Of a stretch of 64,000 nucleotides of DNA, positions 12,565-25,419 are shown one piece after another. The notes beneath the pieces were generated by a model. It was not told where the DNA came from and did not search any database. It saw only the letters and a list, made by a program, of their open reading frames with translations. The stretch covers positions 7,688,001 through 7,752,000 of the forward strand of contig OX344752.2 in the NCBI GenBank assembly GCA_947034885.2, read 5' to 3'. The translations under genes and the position numbers were made by a program. Within the stretch, counting starts at the first letter, position 1, and each line of letters opens with the position of its first letter. The DNA is from Thuidium tamariscinum (Eukaryota; Streptophyta; Bryopsida; Hypnales; Thuidiaceae).

Positions 12565-15339
12565 TCAGCTGTAAATTTCGCTCAGAAACGAGGTGTAGGA
12601 GTCTCCATTCTCGCCCAGCGAGTCATGCAGCGTACCGAAATCCGCGAGGTTGTCAAACGTATCCAGAAAGGAACTGAACTTCTGGCTGGCGTCTTTGCAC
12701 TGGGAGGTGCCCGTGTGCTGTCCTCCTTCCGTGTCTTCCGAGGTGTGTTCCACCGAGGCCACATCGGAGTTTCCGGAGCTCGGGGAGCTCGAGGTGGCCG
12801 TCACGCCAAGCGTGCCTTGCAGAGGCTCCGCCTCGGTCTTCGTGGGATTTTGGTGCATATGGGGGACTCCATTCTCGAGGGGGACGTCGGTGGGGAGCTT
12901 CACGACGGTCCGGCTGACGGGCGGCCGGTGGTTGCTCACGAAGGTCCCCGAATCGAAGCCCGTGTCGCGCTCCGTGGGCGTCACGCTCGGGAGTTTGGAC
13001 AAGAGCGCTTGAAGGCTGGACATGGAGGGGAGCAAGGTGGGCGGCAAGGTGGGGCTCGCAGCGCCGCCTTGGGGACTGGTGTGGCCCGTGTTGAGCGACT
13101 TCGGAGGGGAGGGACACTCGGGACGGTGGTGGAAGCCCACGCCGTCGCCCATGAAGGAGCTGAAGCTGAGCGATAGGGGCTCCGAGTCTTGGGGGCGCTT
13201 CACACCGAGCACGGTCGTGTCGCTGGAGGAGCGCCAGAGCTGGGGGCCGATGCGGGGGGAGAGGAACTGGTCGATGGAGCGCGCGGTCAAATGCGGGTTG
13301 CAGACGCCGCGGTGGGTGTCGTCGGGCACGCTCATCCAGTGGCCGCGGTCCGGGGGAGGGGAGCTCCCGTTGCGACGCTTCCCCGCGCACGACATGGGGT
13401 GCGGCACGAACACGCCCGGGATGGATTGAAGGTAGTTGAACCTTCTTTGCATGAGCAAGACGAAGTTTAAGTCCTCCATTATCTGCTCCATCATCAAAGT
13501 AACACACATCGAGATTACGCTGCGATTCAGACGAATGGGGAAAGCATCTTGGAACCACACTCAGAACAACATTGGACATCGCAAAATCTGTCCTCACGCG
13601 TGCTATAGTAATGTTGTAAGAGCTTGCACTTGCTCGCACTTGTGATCTCATGAGGAGAGAATCAACAGAACAGCGGGAAAAACAGCAAAATGCATCACTC
13701 TACCTTCTTGGTAGATCCCAGCTGAAGCACGCCTTCTTGCACGGCTACCACGGCGATGGTCTGGATGCCAGATTTGAACTGCGCCTCCCATGTGCGCGGA
13801 TGCTGCAACAACCAACATCCGGTCCTTGCATGTCAAACCCTAAATCACAGCATGAGACTATCGCAATGGCCATAGCCATAAAATGTAAATGTAACGTCCA
13901 AAGTTTGCCATGGAATACAAAGGGACTTACAGGGTCAAGGGAGCCCTGCCACGGCGAGAGGAAGCTAATCTCATGCTCTACCGGCTCTCGGTACACCCAC
14001 TTGTGGCTACTGTCCGCCGCGACTTTACCCATCAACCTGTCGCAATAAATCCACAAAAAAACTCTGTTAACCTTCATCCTCTGACATGTACCCAGAAGCA
14101 CATGGTAACGGACGGCATTGCATAATTTTCAAATTGGGAGCGCTAAGACGGTGTGCTAAAAGCTTAATCAGGGAATACTTACCCTTCTCCGTAGTTGTAG
14201 ACTTCGTGAGACATTTTGAAGAAAAGTTCTGGACTCATGGCTTCCGATTCATCGTCGCTGCTGGTACCGCGTTGGGGTGGGGGTGCTGGTTGGGTGCCAT
14301 GAAAGAAAGGCGGTCCCCCCCTGGTGTCTTTCACGGCGCACGCCGCGCACGCTGAGAAGTTGCAGAAGCCATCTTCCCACACCAGAATCCTGCACATCGA
14401 TCACCAACCAAATTCACTTCAGTCTATTCGAACATATTCGTTTCAATAGCAAGTTGTGAGGACATTTGAGTGCCAGAGTACTCACCAGTTGCGCTTGTTA
14501 CCCTTGGATCTGTCCATCATGCCGCCTTCGGTGTCCCATCTGCAAGCAACGAGCCTCGATTTTGTGAGTGAAACAGTTTGTATAATTGCTACAAGTAAGG
14601 ATTGCTAGCTGTACAAGGTAGACTCGCTCTACTCCAACGACCAGTAGCAGCTAGTGGGCGGAACTTCCTTGGTCGTTGACTAAAAAGAAAAACAAAGAAC
14701 TCTAAGCGTGTGAGTTATCAGTGCACCCCGAGACACGCGACAAAACTAATTGACAATTCGAGATCACCCAAATCTCCTGACACGTGATTCGCAACTTCTG
14801 AAAGGGTCTCTTTCCGAAACTTAGCCCAGTAAAGGCCGCAAGCGGGGCACTATGACAGAGGAGATCGGAATCTCAGATTATATCTGAAATCTTGCTGGAG
14901 CTCCTGAAGCTTGTGGCCATGGGGTCCCAGATTCAATCAGCAGAAATAGTATTAAACTAAGCTAGAGGCTCTAATTGTTTTATGTGCATTGTAACGGAAA
15001 GTTGAAACAGCGTACACCCCGGCCAGATGACAATATACGGCGAGCGACAATGGTTGTTGCTCCGTGTGAATACATGCCAATTGGTGGGGACACTGGTGGA
15101 GAATGCGCCCGAGGTATTGGTGGACTACACAAAACATGACATTGCTAAGAAATTGGTTCCAGAGTCTGAATCCTTGCAAGGAACGGGGGTGTAGAAGGGA
15201 CGCACTGTGGAGGAGGGTAATTCCGAGGCAAGATGCGCCAGAACACAGCGTAAACCCATTGCGACTCCGTGCACAGCCTGCGCAGCGTGTGCTGCAGCAA
15301 ATGGTTCAGCGTTGGCAATCCCTGCCTCGTCACGTCCAT
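12565..15339 (-). CDS. bHLH-MYC_N domain protein (LHW-like, 'WNK-related'), six exons, 505 aa
   Basis: Spliced CDS on the minus strand: complement(join(12565..13482, 13704..13802, 13931..14036, 14183..14389, 14486..14539, 15206..15339)). All five introns are GT-AG, all phases fit, and the total is 1518 nt including the TGA. The start at 15339 is the first ATG after an in-frame stop about 40 nt upstream. Residues 14-200 match the N-terminal domain of plant MYC/LHW regulators: SQWVYAVFWRILPRNYPPP (26-44), DRSKGNKRNWILVWEDGFCN (around 54-73), ELFFKMSHEVYNYGEG (around 117-132), LMGKVAADSSHKWVY (133-147), WEAQFKSGIQTIAVVAVQEG (171-190). Then come MEDLNFVLLMQRRFNYLQSI (202-221) and MSSLQALLSKLPSV (354-367), both typical of this subgroup. 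No basic helix-loop-helix and no kinase motifs are visible, so 'WNK kinase' names for relatives are misleading. The low-complexity Ser/Pro-rich C-terminus ends in an acidic, Phe-rich tail. Role inferred: nuclear transcriptional regulator or partner of bHLH proteins. The coding sequence is far GC-richer than the flanks. Confidence 0.93.
14781..14786. promoter_or_regulatory. CACGTG G-box in intron 1
   Basis: The palindromic G-box CACGTG lies inside the 666-bp first intron (14540-15205), the longest intron of the gene. G-boxes bind bHLH and bZIP factors, and long first introns in plants often carry enhancing elements. Functional use is inference. Confidence 0.25.
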
Positions 15340-16275
15340 TGTAATGCTCGGAACGCGTGATGCTTCAGTAGTTCGTCTTCACCGCCAATGGCAAGTACCT
15401 CAGGCCCTTTGGAGATGAATCTAAATTGCAAGCCGATCAATGCTTACACCGCCATCAAGATGAAGCTTCGAAGAAAGCTGCCAGAACTCAAAACTCAAAA
15501 GATCTGCGCTGGAATGAACTCTCGCGCTTGCTGCTTGGAATCCAATTCTAGCCCAACGATTTGATCCAAAGTTTCAGGTGAAGATCAGGAAATCCGAGTG
15601 CATCTTCGATAAAGTGGCACGAACTGTCCAAACTCGCTGCCGGTTCTTCTCTTAACAATAACCAAGCTCCAGATTCTCAACCTACAAAACCTTCGCTGTG
15701 ACTGTTCTAAGACTCTCCTCCACTTCATGCGGCACTGGGGGTCTTCACAATTAGTGCGGCCGGGCATGAACATGAACACTACAAATCTATGCTGAGTCGA
15801 CTACAATGGGGGCTAACGACGCTAAGGGAGCATCAATCTGCCAAAAATAGACGAGATTGGCAGCGTCGAGCCTGGTAGCATGAATCTCGCCGTGGCACTA
15901 GACATCTACAAAGCATTCAAACGCGATTGACAGCAATGTGGTGCAGAATCAAGTCCCGGCCGAAAGCTGGTGCTGGAATTAGTGGATTGAATGCACAGGG
16001 ACGTGAATGCGGAAACGAAATGCCAAGATTGGATCAGACGCCGGGCTCTATACGACACCGACCGGTACTGTTCCAGGAGTCTCTTTTGCTCGATGACTAT
16101 AAAACCCGAGTCAGACTGAGGTGGCGCTCAGCTAGTGCCGTGAAACCCACTGCAAAGGCAACCCGCGCCCCAGTCAGAGCCGTGAGTGCCCTGCCGCGAT
16201 AATGCCGAGAAAAGCTTACACCCAGCTCACAACGAAATCCCTGGCCTGCGCTCGCTCCACACTCAAGCGCTCTGT

Positions 16276-16296
16276 CTAGCTAGCTAGCTAGCTAGC
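16276..16296. repeat. (TAGC)n microsatellite
   Basis: About five tandem TAGC units lie in the 5' flank of the gene. The tetramer block is self-complementary (CTAG/GCTA), so it could fold. It is likely a polymorphic simple repeat. Confidence 0.8.
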
Positions 16297-17334
16297 GTGC
16301 CTGCGTCTCCGTTGTCAAAAGGAAAAACTCTCAAGACACGAGTCTCTGTCTGCACCGCCACCGTTAGCAAACCACCAGGCTCGTACCACTCGGGGTCCAA
16401 TCCTAGAGAGGCAATACGACGACCAGCACGCTCATTACCAAGGCGCCTGACTGACTGCGACAGACAGTGCGATTCATTACAAGGCTAGATCCCTTTTAAG
16501 CTTTTTTCCTGGAGAAGACGCAGGCTAATGATGCGCGAGCGCGAGCACCCATTAAACCTAGAAGGCGAGGGGAGTAAGGACAGCAGCAACGGGCTGCAAA
16601 GGCAAGGGCAAGCTAGCAGCGCAGGAGAGCCCAACAAGATGATAATGATGGCCACCCCCGCCCAGCAAGCCAACCCAGCCCGCTCGCTCGCTCGCTATCT
16701 CGCTGTGTCCGTCGTCTTAGCTAGCGGACGATTAGATTACTGCAACCGGACCTTAATGCTGCCCGCGCGAGATGCAACGCCACTGACTCGAGATGCTCAC
16801 AAACGTATGAATCTAGATGGATCCACCATGACGACGATTAGTGCAAGAGGCGGGGCGGGGGCGTGGTTGTTTGGAGCGAGCTAGAAAACTGCGTGGGACG
16901 GAGCTGGCGACGCGGCCGGGTGCGGCTTATAAGACGCCGACTGCTGAGGCCTCCGCGCTTCCGCCTCCGGCCCGGCCCCCTTGCTGGGTATCATAATTAT
17001 GTTATCCTTCGCCTGTAATTGGGGGGTAATTCTCTCATAATACGGCGAGGGTGTAATTTCCGGGCTTCCAACAGCCAGCCCCTCCCCCTCCCCAAGAAAA
17101 AAAGTATACGCCAATTTTTTCAAATTTTCAAATTTTTTTTTTTTTGATCTTTTGGGTTTCCTGCGGTTTTCTTCTGGTGGAATCTGGGAGACTGGAACCG
17201 CTTGGACGCTTGGTGCTGTGTCTGCAGTCCGTGGAGGGCCGCCTGTCCTTTTGGCTGCCACGTTGGCCTGTGGCAAGTGGAGGGCTCGGGCTGCCCGTAC
17301 GAGGGAGTGCCGGCAGCCGCTGGCGGGGGACGGG

Positions 17335-17342
17335 TGACGTCA
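17335..17342. promoter_or_regulatory. TGACGTCA palindrome (bZIP/TGA-type site)
   Basis: A perfect 8-bp TGACGTCA lies in the GC-rich island about 2.0 kb upstream of the start codon. This is the classic binding site of TGA/CREB-type bZIP factors. Whether it is used is unknown; one 8-mer could occur by chance. Confidence 0.3.
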
Positions 17343-17790
17343 GCGGGATATGCCGGGAGGGCTGGGGGTCCAATGCCGAGCGCCCCGCTTGGATCGACAA
17401 CAGCAAAAGGTCTGGAGCTTAAACTTTGGGGCTGATTTTGACATTCAACGTTCAGTTGGCTTTGAAAAAGGGCTCACTAAGGGACCCCATTTGATCGAAA
17501 AGAAAATAAAGAGAATAAAGAAAATAAAGAAGGGGGGGGGGGCATTTCTTCTTAGACGCTCATTTCTGCAAAGAAATTCTCCTTTTCATTTGCACCCAAA
17601 AGAATTCAAAATTTGGCGTTGTTTCAATAGAGAAGGGTAAAGCTGGGTATTCTTCAAAACTGGATTTTTTCCCCTTTCAAGAGAGCACCTCCAGAGGCCT
17701 AAAATTTTTGGTTATACTTAAAATTCATGCTTAGGGGTCAAGAGGTTGAGAATAACAAAAATTTGAGCCCTCCTTTAGATGACTCCATGA

Positions 17791-18600
17791 ACGGGGGTGT
17801 TATTTTGTGAGTCTGCAAGTGTGAGCCTATGAGCTTGTGAGCCTATGAGCCCAAAATTTTTGTAAAATTTTTAGTGATTTTTAGGATGCGAACCTATTAT
17901 TGTGCTTTAAGAATATAGGATTTTTAAAGCTAGTAACCTCCTTGTAGGATTTGAAATTCATGACTTTCAAAACTCTCTTTTTCAAAAAAAATTCAATTTT
18001 TTTTCAATTTTTTTTCCAATCCTTTTTCTATTTTTTAATTTATTTTTGCAATTCCATCACTCTCCAAAATCCCTCTTGATATCAAGAGAGATTTTGGAGG
18101 TAGAGGGCTTTGGAGCTCTCAAAACGTTTTTTTTTCATTTTTTCAAATATTTTTTGTTTTTTTTGCAACTATGGCACTAGTTCACTTTTTCTGTGACTTT
18201 TCACCCTTCAATCCCTTCTCTCGGTACTGAGAGATTAATTTGAGGGTGATAAAGTCGGAATTTATCTATTTATTTATTTTTAAGACTCCATCACCCTAGA
18301 AAACCCCTTGTTGGATTCTGAACTTTGGACCTCAAAAAATTTCAAAATTTCAAAATTATTTTTGGAAGGTATTGAGAGGCCCTTTGGAGATAGTAGGGTT
18401 TGAAAATTTAAAATATCTTAACCACACTTCCACGGTCATAGGACTAAAATTTTACTGTAAGTAGACTTTTTTTAAATGATTTTTTTTTCTTTTGGCCTAA
18501 AAAATTCAAAGTTTTTTTTGGTTAATTCTCTGGGCTTACAAGACTTACACTCACAGCTCTCAAGCTCGTGGTTTTAGGCTCACAAACTAGTGTTGTTGCT
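17791..18600. mobile_element. GTGAGCC-family ends about 0.8 kb apart
   Basis: Left GGTGTTATTTTGTGAGTC and right GGCTCACAAACTAGTGTTGT are inverted versions of the ends seen at 7531 and 59031. The intervening T-rich sequence holds a small palindrome (CCCTCTTGATATCAAGAGAG near 18070-18090). Either a longer family member or a small one with an insertion. Confidence 0.4.
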
Positions 18601-18920
18601 CCATGACATCACTAGTAACATCGTTAGAGCACCACCATGGTCACATAGACAATATGACTTGCCAAATGCCTTATCATGGGCTTTACAAATCTCTTCATTG
18701 ATTCTACTTGCCCAAATCCCCATTGTAAGGTAGAATATCCAACAACACTCAACAATGTGTGGGATAGTATTATTGAAATCAAGCTTACTATACATGCCAC
18801 CATTATTGTTTATACAATGAGTTGTTCGAATGTTAGATGGGACATTGCAAAAAATACTTAACATTTTTGTCTCAAAATAGCTTGAGTAATGCAACACTAT
18901 GACTTCTGGAATAAATTATT

Positions 18921-19870
18921 TTAACCCCTAAAGCCTTGAACTGTGTTTTTTGGCAACATAAAAATTTCGGGCAACTCACTACGAATGGAATTTTTATTTT
19001 TTTTCTTTGAAATTCTTACAAAACATGTGTTCAAGGAGTAGCTTTAAGGCCCAACATTTTTCATAACTTTTGACTACATGGTTTAAAAGTTATGGCATGA
19101 TATGGTGTTTCCTTTGAACTACTGGCAGCCTAGGCAGCAAAAAGAACTTCTTTAAAAATTGTTTTTTTAAGAAATAAAAATTTGAAATAGGTTTATTAGA
19201 TTTTTATCTACATGGAAAGATTTGAATCATTCAATTTTGATAAATGAGTCAAAAGTTATAAGGAATCTTAGTTTGGGGTAGTTTGTGGGTAGTTATAGAA
19301 TTTCTACTCCACAAAAAAGTTTGAAATTCTTTATTTAATTAAATTTTTAATATTTTGGAAAAAAAACTAAAACATTGGGTGAAGATTGCTTATTACAATA
19401 TTTTAACCATTGGGATTGTCATTTTTCATTTTTGTAAATAAATTGTTCACAATTTAGTATTTTCAAGCATTTTCTACTTCTTTGTACTTACTATTTTTTT
19501 CCTATATGTTGTACAATTCCAAATGATTTGAAATTTTTTGAAAATATAGCCAACTTGAATTGTAAAATGAATTCAAAGAGTAACCATCATTTTGAGTATT
19601 TTTTCATACAAATGTGACCTTGTGAAGTGTAGCTGCCCGGATTTTTGCAAGGATAAAAAAAGGATTTTTGCTAGTTCAAATGTTAATATCTTGCAATCTA
19701 CGTGGTGAAAGTTTCTGAAATTTTTTCCACATCTTTTCAAACCACCTAAATACAAGATCCTACGGTTAAATATGTAAGAAAATGTTTTTAAAAAAAAATT
19801 GCACTTGTATTAGAAAACGCAGTCTTATAGTGATTTTGGTGGAAACATAGTAAAAAACCTTAGGGGTTAA
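18921..19870 (+). mobile_element. TTAA family 2 element, full length (950 bp)
   Basis: Begins TTAACCCCTAAAGCCTTGAA and ends AACCTTAGGGGTTAA, with inverted ends and TTAA outside. Closest relatives in the window: 26535-29533 (interrupted) and 41472-42420. Non-coding. Confidence 0.88.
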
Positions 19871-22570
19871 GTGAAATAAAATATTGATAATATGTAAAGC
19901 ATTATGAATTGTATGTGACTGAAAATTCTAACCTAAAAAATTTATCTCTAAAAGTTATGCTCACTCAAAAAGTGATGAAAAATGCAAGAAAATATATACT
20001 TTGAAGAATTGATTTTTTTTAAATTATTAAAAAATGAACTTAAAAAAATTCATTTTCCTAATTTGAAGATGCTTCTTTATACCCGTTTGCATCTTCAAGA
20101 AAAAAAATTGTACCCTTTCTATATGTGCAAAGGTAGTGCACTTTGAGCACGTGTGGAAGGTAGATATTTTATTATTTTTAGAAAATTTCTTTATAAGCTT
20201 GTGTAACTACAATAGAAGTTTTTGAATCCGAATTTTCACCTTCAAATTTTCATTTTTGGGTTGCAAAAAGTACTAAAAGCCTCACAATGGCTAATGTAGA
20301 CATCTAATTGGGGAAATTTTTTAAATAATAAACTAATTATCAAAAATAGAAGGAAAAATAAACAATGTCTACAACTACCACATATACCTTCTTTTCAAAT
20401 TTTATAGAAAACAGACAGACAATGCAAAAGTTTTGAGCAAAAAAACACATGTCCAAGGCTTAGGGGACACAAGAAAGAACAAGTGAGGGTATGGTTGCAT
20501 TTAGCTCTACTCTTCTCAATCCTTCTTGAAAACTTGGTTGGCAATATATAATAAAGATCTAGCCCCTCAATGCAAAGATATTCAATACAAGATATGAATC
20601 CCTGTTTTTATTGCAAGATTTTTGGTTTGAAATCTCTTCATATAGGATCCCTTTATATATAAAAAGTTAAGAATGTTATATCTCTTCAAGGGGGAAAGAA
20701 AACTAAATTTTTGAAAAATTTGGATGTAGCGCCTCCTAATAGATATGATTGGATTGAAGAATACATTGAACTCATGGAAGTCTTAACATTTGTTGTACAA
20801 ATTGTCAATGTTATCAATAGGTTTGAGTGGAAGATGTACAAAATTGGATGAAAGTACATTCAAGGGTGCTAAAAGAGTAAGTTTTGTATAATTTTGACCA
20901 ATGATATTAATATGATTAGTTAGTGGTTTATGATTTTTGCATAAGATCCTAAATTTGTTCATCTTGGGATGAGAGAGAAAAGGAACATGAAAAAATGGAG
21001 ATCATTTTGTATAGATTTTTGTCTCAAAAAACTTATATAAAAGCTCAACTACTCATGAGGTTTATGATGATTGCCATCATTAAAGATGCAATTCATTCAT
21101 TTAAAAGAAGCTTCAAGACAATATTGTAATATATGTGTGGAAAAACAAAGAATGTTCTATACAAATCAATAATAAAGATATTTTGGATGAAGTTCAATTA
21201 TTTATTATTGATTTTTAAATTGAATTTTACCACCTTTGGTACGAATCTTGAAGGATTAGCCCTCTATGTCTAAAGCCTTTTTTGAAATTTTTAAAATATG
21301 TTCTACCAAAAAAAAATCTAAATATGTAATTATTCTTACAATGCTTTTTGAATTGTGGCCATAGGATCCAAAATTATAACCATGGAGGTAAGAGTCTCTT
21401 CTTAGAGAAATGGCAAGACCTTATTATTTGTCTAAATTATAAATTATAAATTTATAATTGAGCTCAAAGGACTTTCTCAAAGTGAAAAGTTTGGATTTAA
21501 GTGCAGAAGCACCCCTAAATCTACAAACTAGTATGAGCTATATATGTGTGTGTTTGTATGTATGAATTTGTATTTATATTTTTGAATATTTTTGTATTTT
21601 GTATACTTATGTATTTATATTTTATATATATTTTTTGTAAACATATACAAATGTATGTATATATTTGTGTATTCATATGTTCATATATTCATATATTTAT
21701 GATTTTACTTGTTTCTTTTCTTTAGTAAAAATAAACTAATGTTCATTGTTTTCAATCATTCTATACAAAGTGAAGTCTTATTATTCATAGTAAAAACTCA
21801 ATTCTAGAATTTTAGCAAGAATTTCAAATCCCATTTAAGTAAGATTTTTTTTAAAGATTTAAGTGAGATAAATTAAATCAATTTTTGGATTCCAAAATTT
21901 GTTAGTGCTTTAGAACTTCAAATAAGAAGTTAATGACAAAGATCAATTAGAAGTAGGCTTTCAAGGGGATGAACAATTTTAGATACCATTTATAAACTTT
22001 GTCAATAATTTGGTTTTGCAAGATACTTGAGTTTTAAACTTTCTAAAATGTAAATAGAAACAAGATTAATTTTTATTGAAAAATATGTAATTTGTTTGTT
22101 GATATGCAAAAAAAAGTTATTTTTCTTTTCAAAGCATTTAATGTGTAAATTTTTTTTATTTTTTTAATAGAATTGCAACAAAATAATACTTGTTGAAAAC
22201 AAGTTAAAAAGGTCAAATTTGTCATTTCTATTGAAATTATTGACCTTATCTTACACTTGACTTAAATGTCTACTTTTCTACTAATTTTCATAGCCTAATT
22301 CATTAGTACATGTAAGATGATAATGTTCAAAATAGTACAATAAGCTTCTTTCAATTGTTCCAAAAGGTGAGATTCTTGTTTCTTGTCACTTGATATTAGA
22401 ATCAATCTTAAAGTTCAAAGAAGTTTGAATTTCTCCCCTTAATGAAAGCATTGCATCATATTTTTTTTATAATGTTTCTATTGATGAGAATTGCAAGCAT
22501 TGTATACAATTATTTTAAAGATTCTACTGAATTTTAAAGTTAGAAAATGCAATACATATATGATTAATCC
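19871..22570. other. 2.7 kb AT-rich interval, unclassified
   Basis: 20000-20470 shares phrases with 43320-43560 (GTGCACTTTGAGCAC-like block), suggesting a further decayed dispersed repeat. 21540-21700 is a degenerate TATG/TATA-rich stretch. No gene seen. Confidence 0.4.
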
Positions 22571-23507
22571 TTAAACTTCTAAAGGACCAATGGCCCCTTT
22601 TGTCTACAAAACAAAACAAAACTCAAAACCGCCATTTCTATAGCAAAGAGTAAAATAGTTTGAAAAGTTTTTTGTTTTTTGTTTTAACACCTAACTATAA
22701 GATCTTAAACCTAACTAGTATGAAAATATGTGGAAAAATTTCAGAAATTTTGACTACTTGAATTGCAAAATATTTGTCTTTAAAGTGAAAAAACAAAATT
22801 TTCAACACATTGCAAGACTAGATTAATTGACTTTGAACCTTCTTAACTTTAATTTTTTGCACTATAGAATTTTGAGCTTTAAATTTTTCTAATATGAAAT
22901 GTAGTTGAGAGTCTAAAGAAAAGAAAAGAATTCAAAAAAACTAAATTTTCATCCTTAAAAAAATTGTTTAATAGAAGTAGGTATGAGATAGAAGGAGAAT
23001 CTAAATTATTAATATCTCTACGATGGAATTAAAATACACTAATTCCAATGGTGATATTATTCTAGAAATCATAATAAACCATGGAAAACTTTTTTTCTAA
23101 AAAATTGTAGAAATTGCATTAAAAAATGAATCCTACTTTTTTAAGAAGATGCTTAGATTGTCCAAAAAACAAGATTGTCCGTAACTTTCACACCACTTAT
23201 TCAAATGAAATGAATAAAATATTTCTATGGAGACAAAAATTTAATCTGTAGGGAATATAAATTTGAAGAAAAAAAATCAAATTTGAATTTTTTAAAATTT
23301 GTTCCTAGTCTCTCCAATTTGTAGATTATTTAGGCATAACTTTTATTCTTGGGCACCAACTAGGAAAAAAATTATATTTCCATTAAGCTATTCATTTTTT
23401 TATCTTCAAAAAAAATTTGAAAAATCATGACATAAACTTAAAGCATAGGTACCTATCCAAAATCCCATTTATCCATTGAACACACAATGGTCCTCTTTAG
23501 AAGATAA
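22571..23507 (+). mobile_element. TTAA family 5 element, decayed ends (937 bp)
   Basis: Begins TTAAACTTCTAAAGGACCAA and ends GGTCCTCTTTAGAAGATAA. The interior matches 3731-4650 (AATAGAAGTAGGT..., CAAGATTGNCTNTAAC...). Both copies are non-coding and of nearly equal length. Confidence 0.7.
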
Positions 23508-25419
23508 GGATCAACCTTGCTTTCAAAATTTAAAGAGTGGATGAATGCAAACACATCCCAATTACTTATTCATCCATCAATTTATTGAATATCCTAAAAT
23601 TGTTTCTTTAAAATTTATATAGTATAGATTTTAAGGAATTTTCTTTGTAAAGATTCACAATTCAAAAATTATTAGTAGGTTTGGATTCAAAAAGTATATT
23701 TTTAAATCGAAAGAAATTTGAATAAAAAATTTTTAAAAAAATTCCCCCTAAATACATTAATTTGAATTCAAAGCAAGAAATTCTTGTACAAATTACAATT
23801 ATTCAATCTACAATCAATAAGAATCTTTTATTCACTTTTTGGCTTCAAATTTTATGGAAAAATATTGTTGTATAGTAGTTAATCTTCCTATACAAATACA
23901 ATCTATAAATAATATTTTACAACTATTGTTTGTTAGTTTTCAATAAGCTTTAAATTATATATTATAATACATCTTAATAACTTTGTTAAGCTAAACTACC
24001 TTTGGTCTATAATCCATAAATTCCCAATTGTCCATTCTATGATCACTATCCAACTTCAAAGGGGGGCTTGGATCCAAACAAAATATAGAAGTTCTATATT
24101 TGTGTTTTATTTTGTTTGTCAAGTTGTCTTTCCATAGCTAGAAAAACTTTTGATTTAGACAAAAACTTTGCCTTGGGTGATTTTTTGAAGTCAAACAATG
24201 CAAAGATTGTTTATTGCAAATTGTCTTGGAAGAAAAACCTTGTCAATCAATGGCTAGCCCAAAAGAAAAATTCTTTAGGCATGCAAGTGGGCAATAGTGA
24301 ATGGCTTCATCAACTCGATTTTTTCTCCAATGTACCTAATTAGATTGCAAGGGTTTGAAAACAATCTTTCAATGTGTCAATCTTCATGAATGGATTTATT
24401 TACAATGATATAGGGGGAACCTTGTAAGGGATGATTATATGTTATGTGTAGAATTTATTTTCAGTTTCATTTTTCCTTCCTCAAAGCCTTAATATTATGA
24501 ATGCATTTTGTTAGTATGCACAAGATGGATTTTGGATTCATCTAAAATTTACTTTATGCCTCCTACAACTTAACCTTCAAAAATTGATAAGTATGTCAAA
24601 GATTTATATATATATAGCTTTCCACTTTCAGGTTTCCTTTTAAGATTTCCAAATGCAAAATACTCTCCTTCATTGAGCTTATATGGTTTACCTCTTTATT
24701 TTTTTGGAAGTCTTGCATGCTTTTTGTTGGTCAATTCAATTTTAATTTTGAATTTAAATCTTTTAATTTATTCCTAGAATAATTGCAATAATATATGCCA
24801 TCTACAATAATTTCAATTTATCCACAAAAATCAAATATGTAAGGGAAAAAGGTTCAAACCAGAGAGCAATTAAAGAGTAGAATTAACAAAATTTTCATAT
24901 TAAAAATGTTTACACAATAGAAGTTATAGTTTGATAAGTGAAAGTATTATTATATCATATTCAAATATACCTCACATCCCACATTTTCACACAATTTGAA
25001 TTCCTTTAAAAAAAGAATTTAAATCAAAGATTAGGAATACTTAAAAATTATGTGTGTGACAATAATCTTTTAAGGATCATAAGGCCACCATGCAACTTCA
25101 ACAACTACATTTGTAGAAAATTTGAAATGACAACCTTACTATTAGTTTGTGAAGAACAAAGAGATCCTACATGATTTCTTTTCTTGAACCCATTGGTGCA
25201 ATCCAATCAAGAAATGACCAAGTGTGCAATTGTTGGTGACTTTTTGAGAATGAAAAAGGTACTCTAGGCCATTCCTTGACATCTTCATAACACTTTTTCT
25301 ACACCTCAAAAAGATTTGAAAAAATTACACATCAATATCATGATAGTATGTACATGTAGAAAGAAAATCAGAGTTTGTAGAGTACTTTTGAGCATTCGAA
25401 TTTCCACATTTCTATTTTG
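23508..25419. other. AT-rich interval, one unassigned 75-codon ORF
   Basis: An ORF at 24116-24343 (+) has a mixed amino-acid composition that could be a scrap of an old transposon protein, but no motif identifies it. The rest is AT-rich without visible repeat ends. Confidence 0.4.

Larger units (their letters stand above)
15340..17450 (-). promoter_or_regulatory. GC-rich 5' flank of the bHLH-MYC_N gene
   Basis: This is about 2.1 kb of GC- and CpG-rich sequence between the start codon and the sharp return to AT-rich repeat DNA near 17.45 kb. It probably holds the promoter and the 5' UTR, possibly with a leader intron, but I cannot place the transcription start. It contains a TAGC tandem tract (16276-16296) and a TGACGTCA palindrome (17335-17342). 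Several short ORFs occur on both strands; none resembles a known protein or is supported by splice sites. A divergent gene starting here cannot be excluded. Confidence 0.5.

Noticed and set aside
12424-13176. 250-codon plus-strand ORF
   Set aside because: Antisense shadow of the GC-rich exon 6 of the minus-strand gene. Its sequence has no family features, whereas the minus frame carries conserved motifs and splices correctly.
12653-13651. 332-codon minus-strand ORF in another frame
   Set aside because: Arg/Pro/His-rich frame-shifted reading of exon 6 and intron 5 with no conserved motif; produced by GC bias.
12565-15339. WNK-type kinase annotation for the gene
   Set aside because: Homologues carry this name in databases, but no glycine loop, HRD or DFG kinase motifs are present; the domain is bHLH-MYC_N.
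16881-17422. Overlapping ORFs around 16.9-17.4 kb suggesting a divergent gene
   Set aside because: Mutually overlapping frames on both strands, low-complexity Pro/Lys or Arg/Gly content, no splice support; treated as 5' flank.
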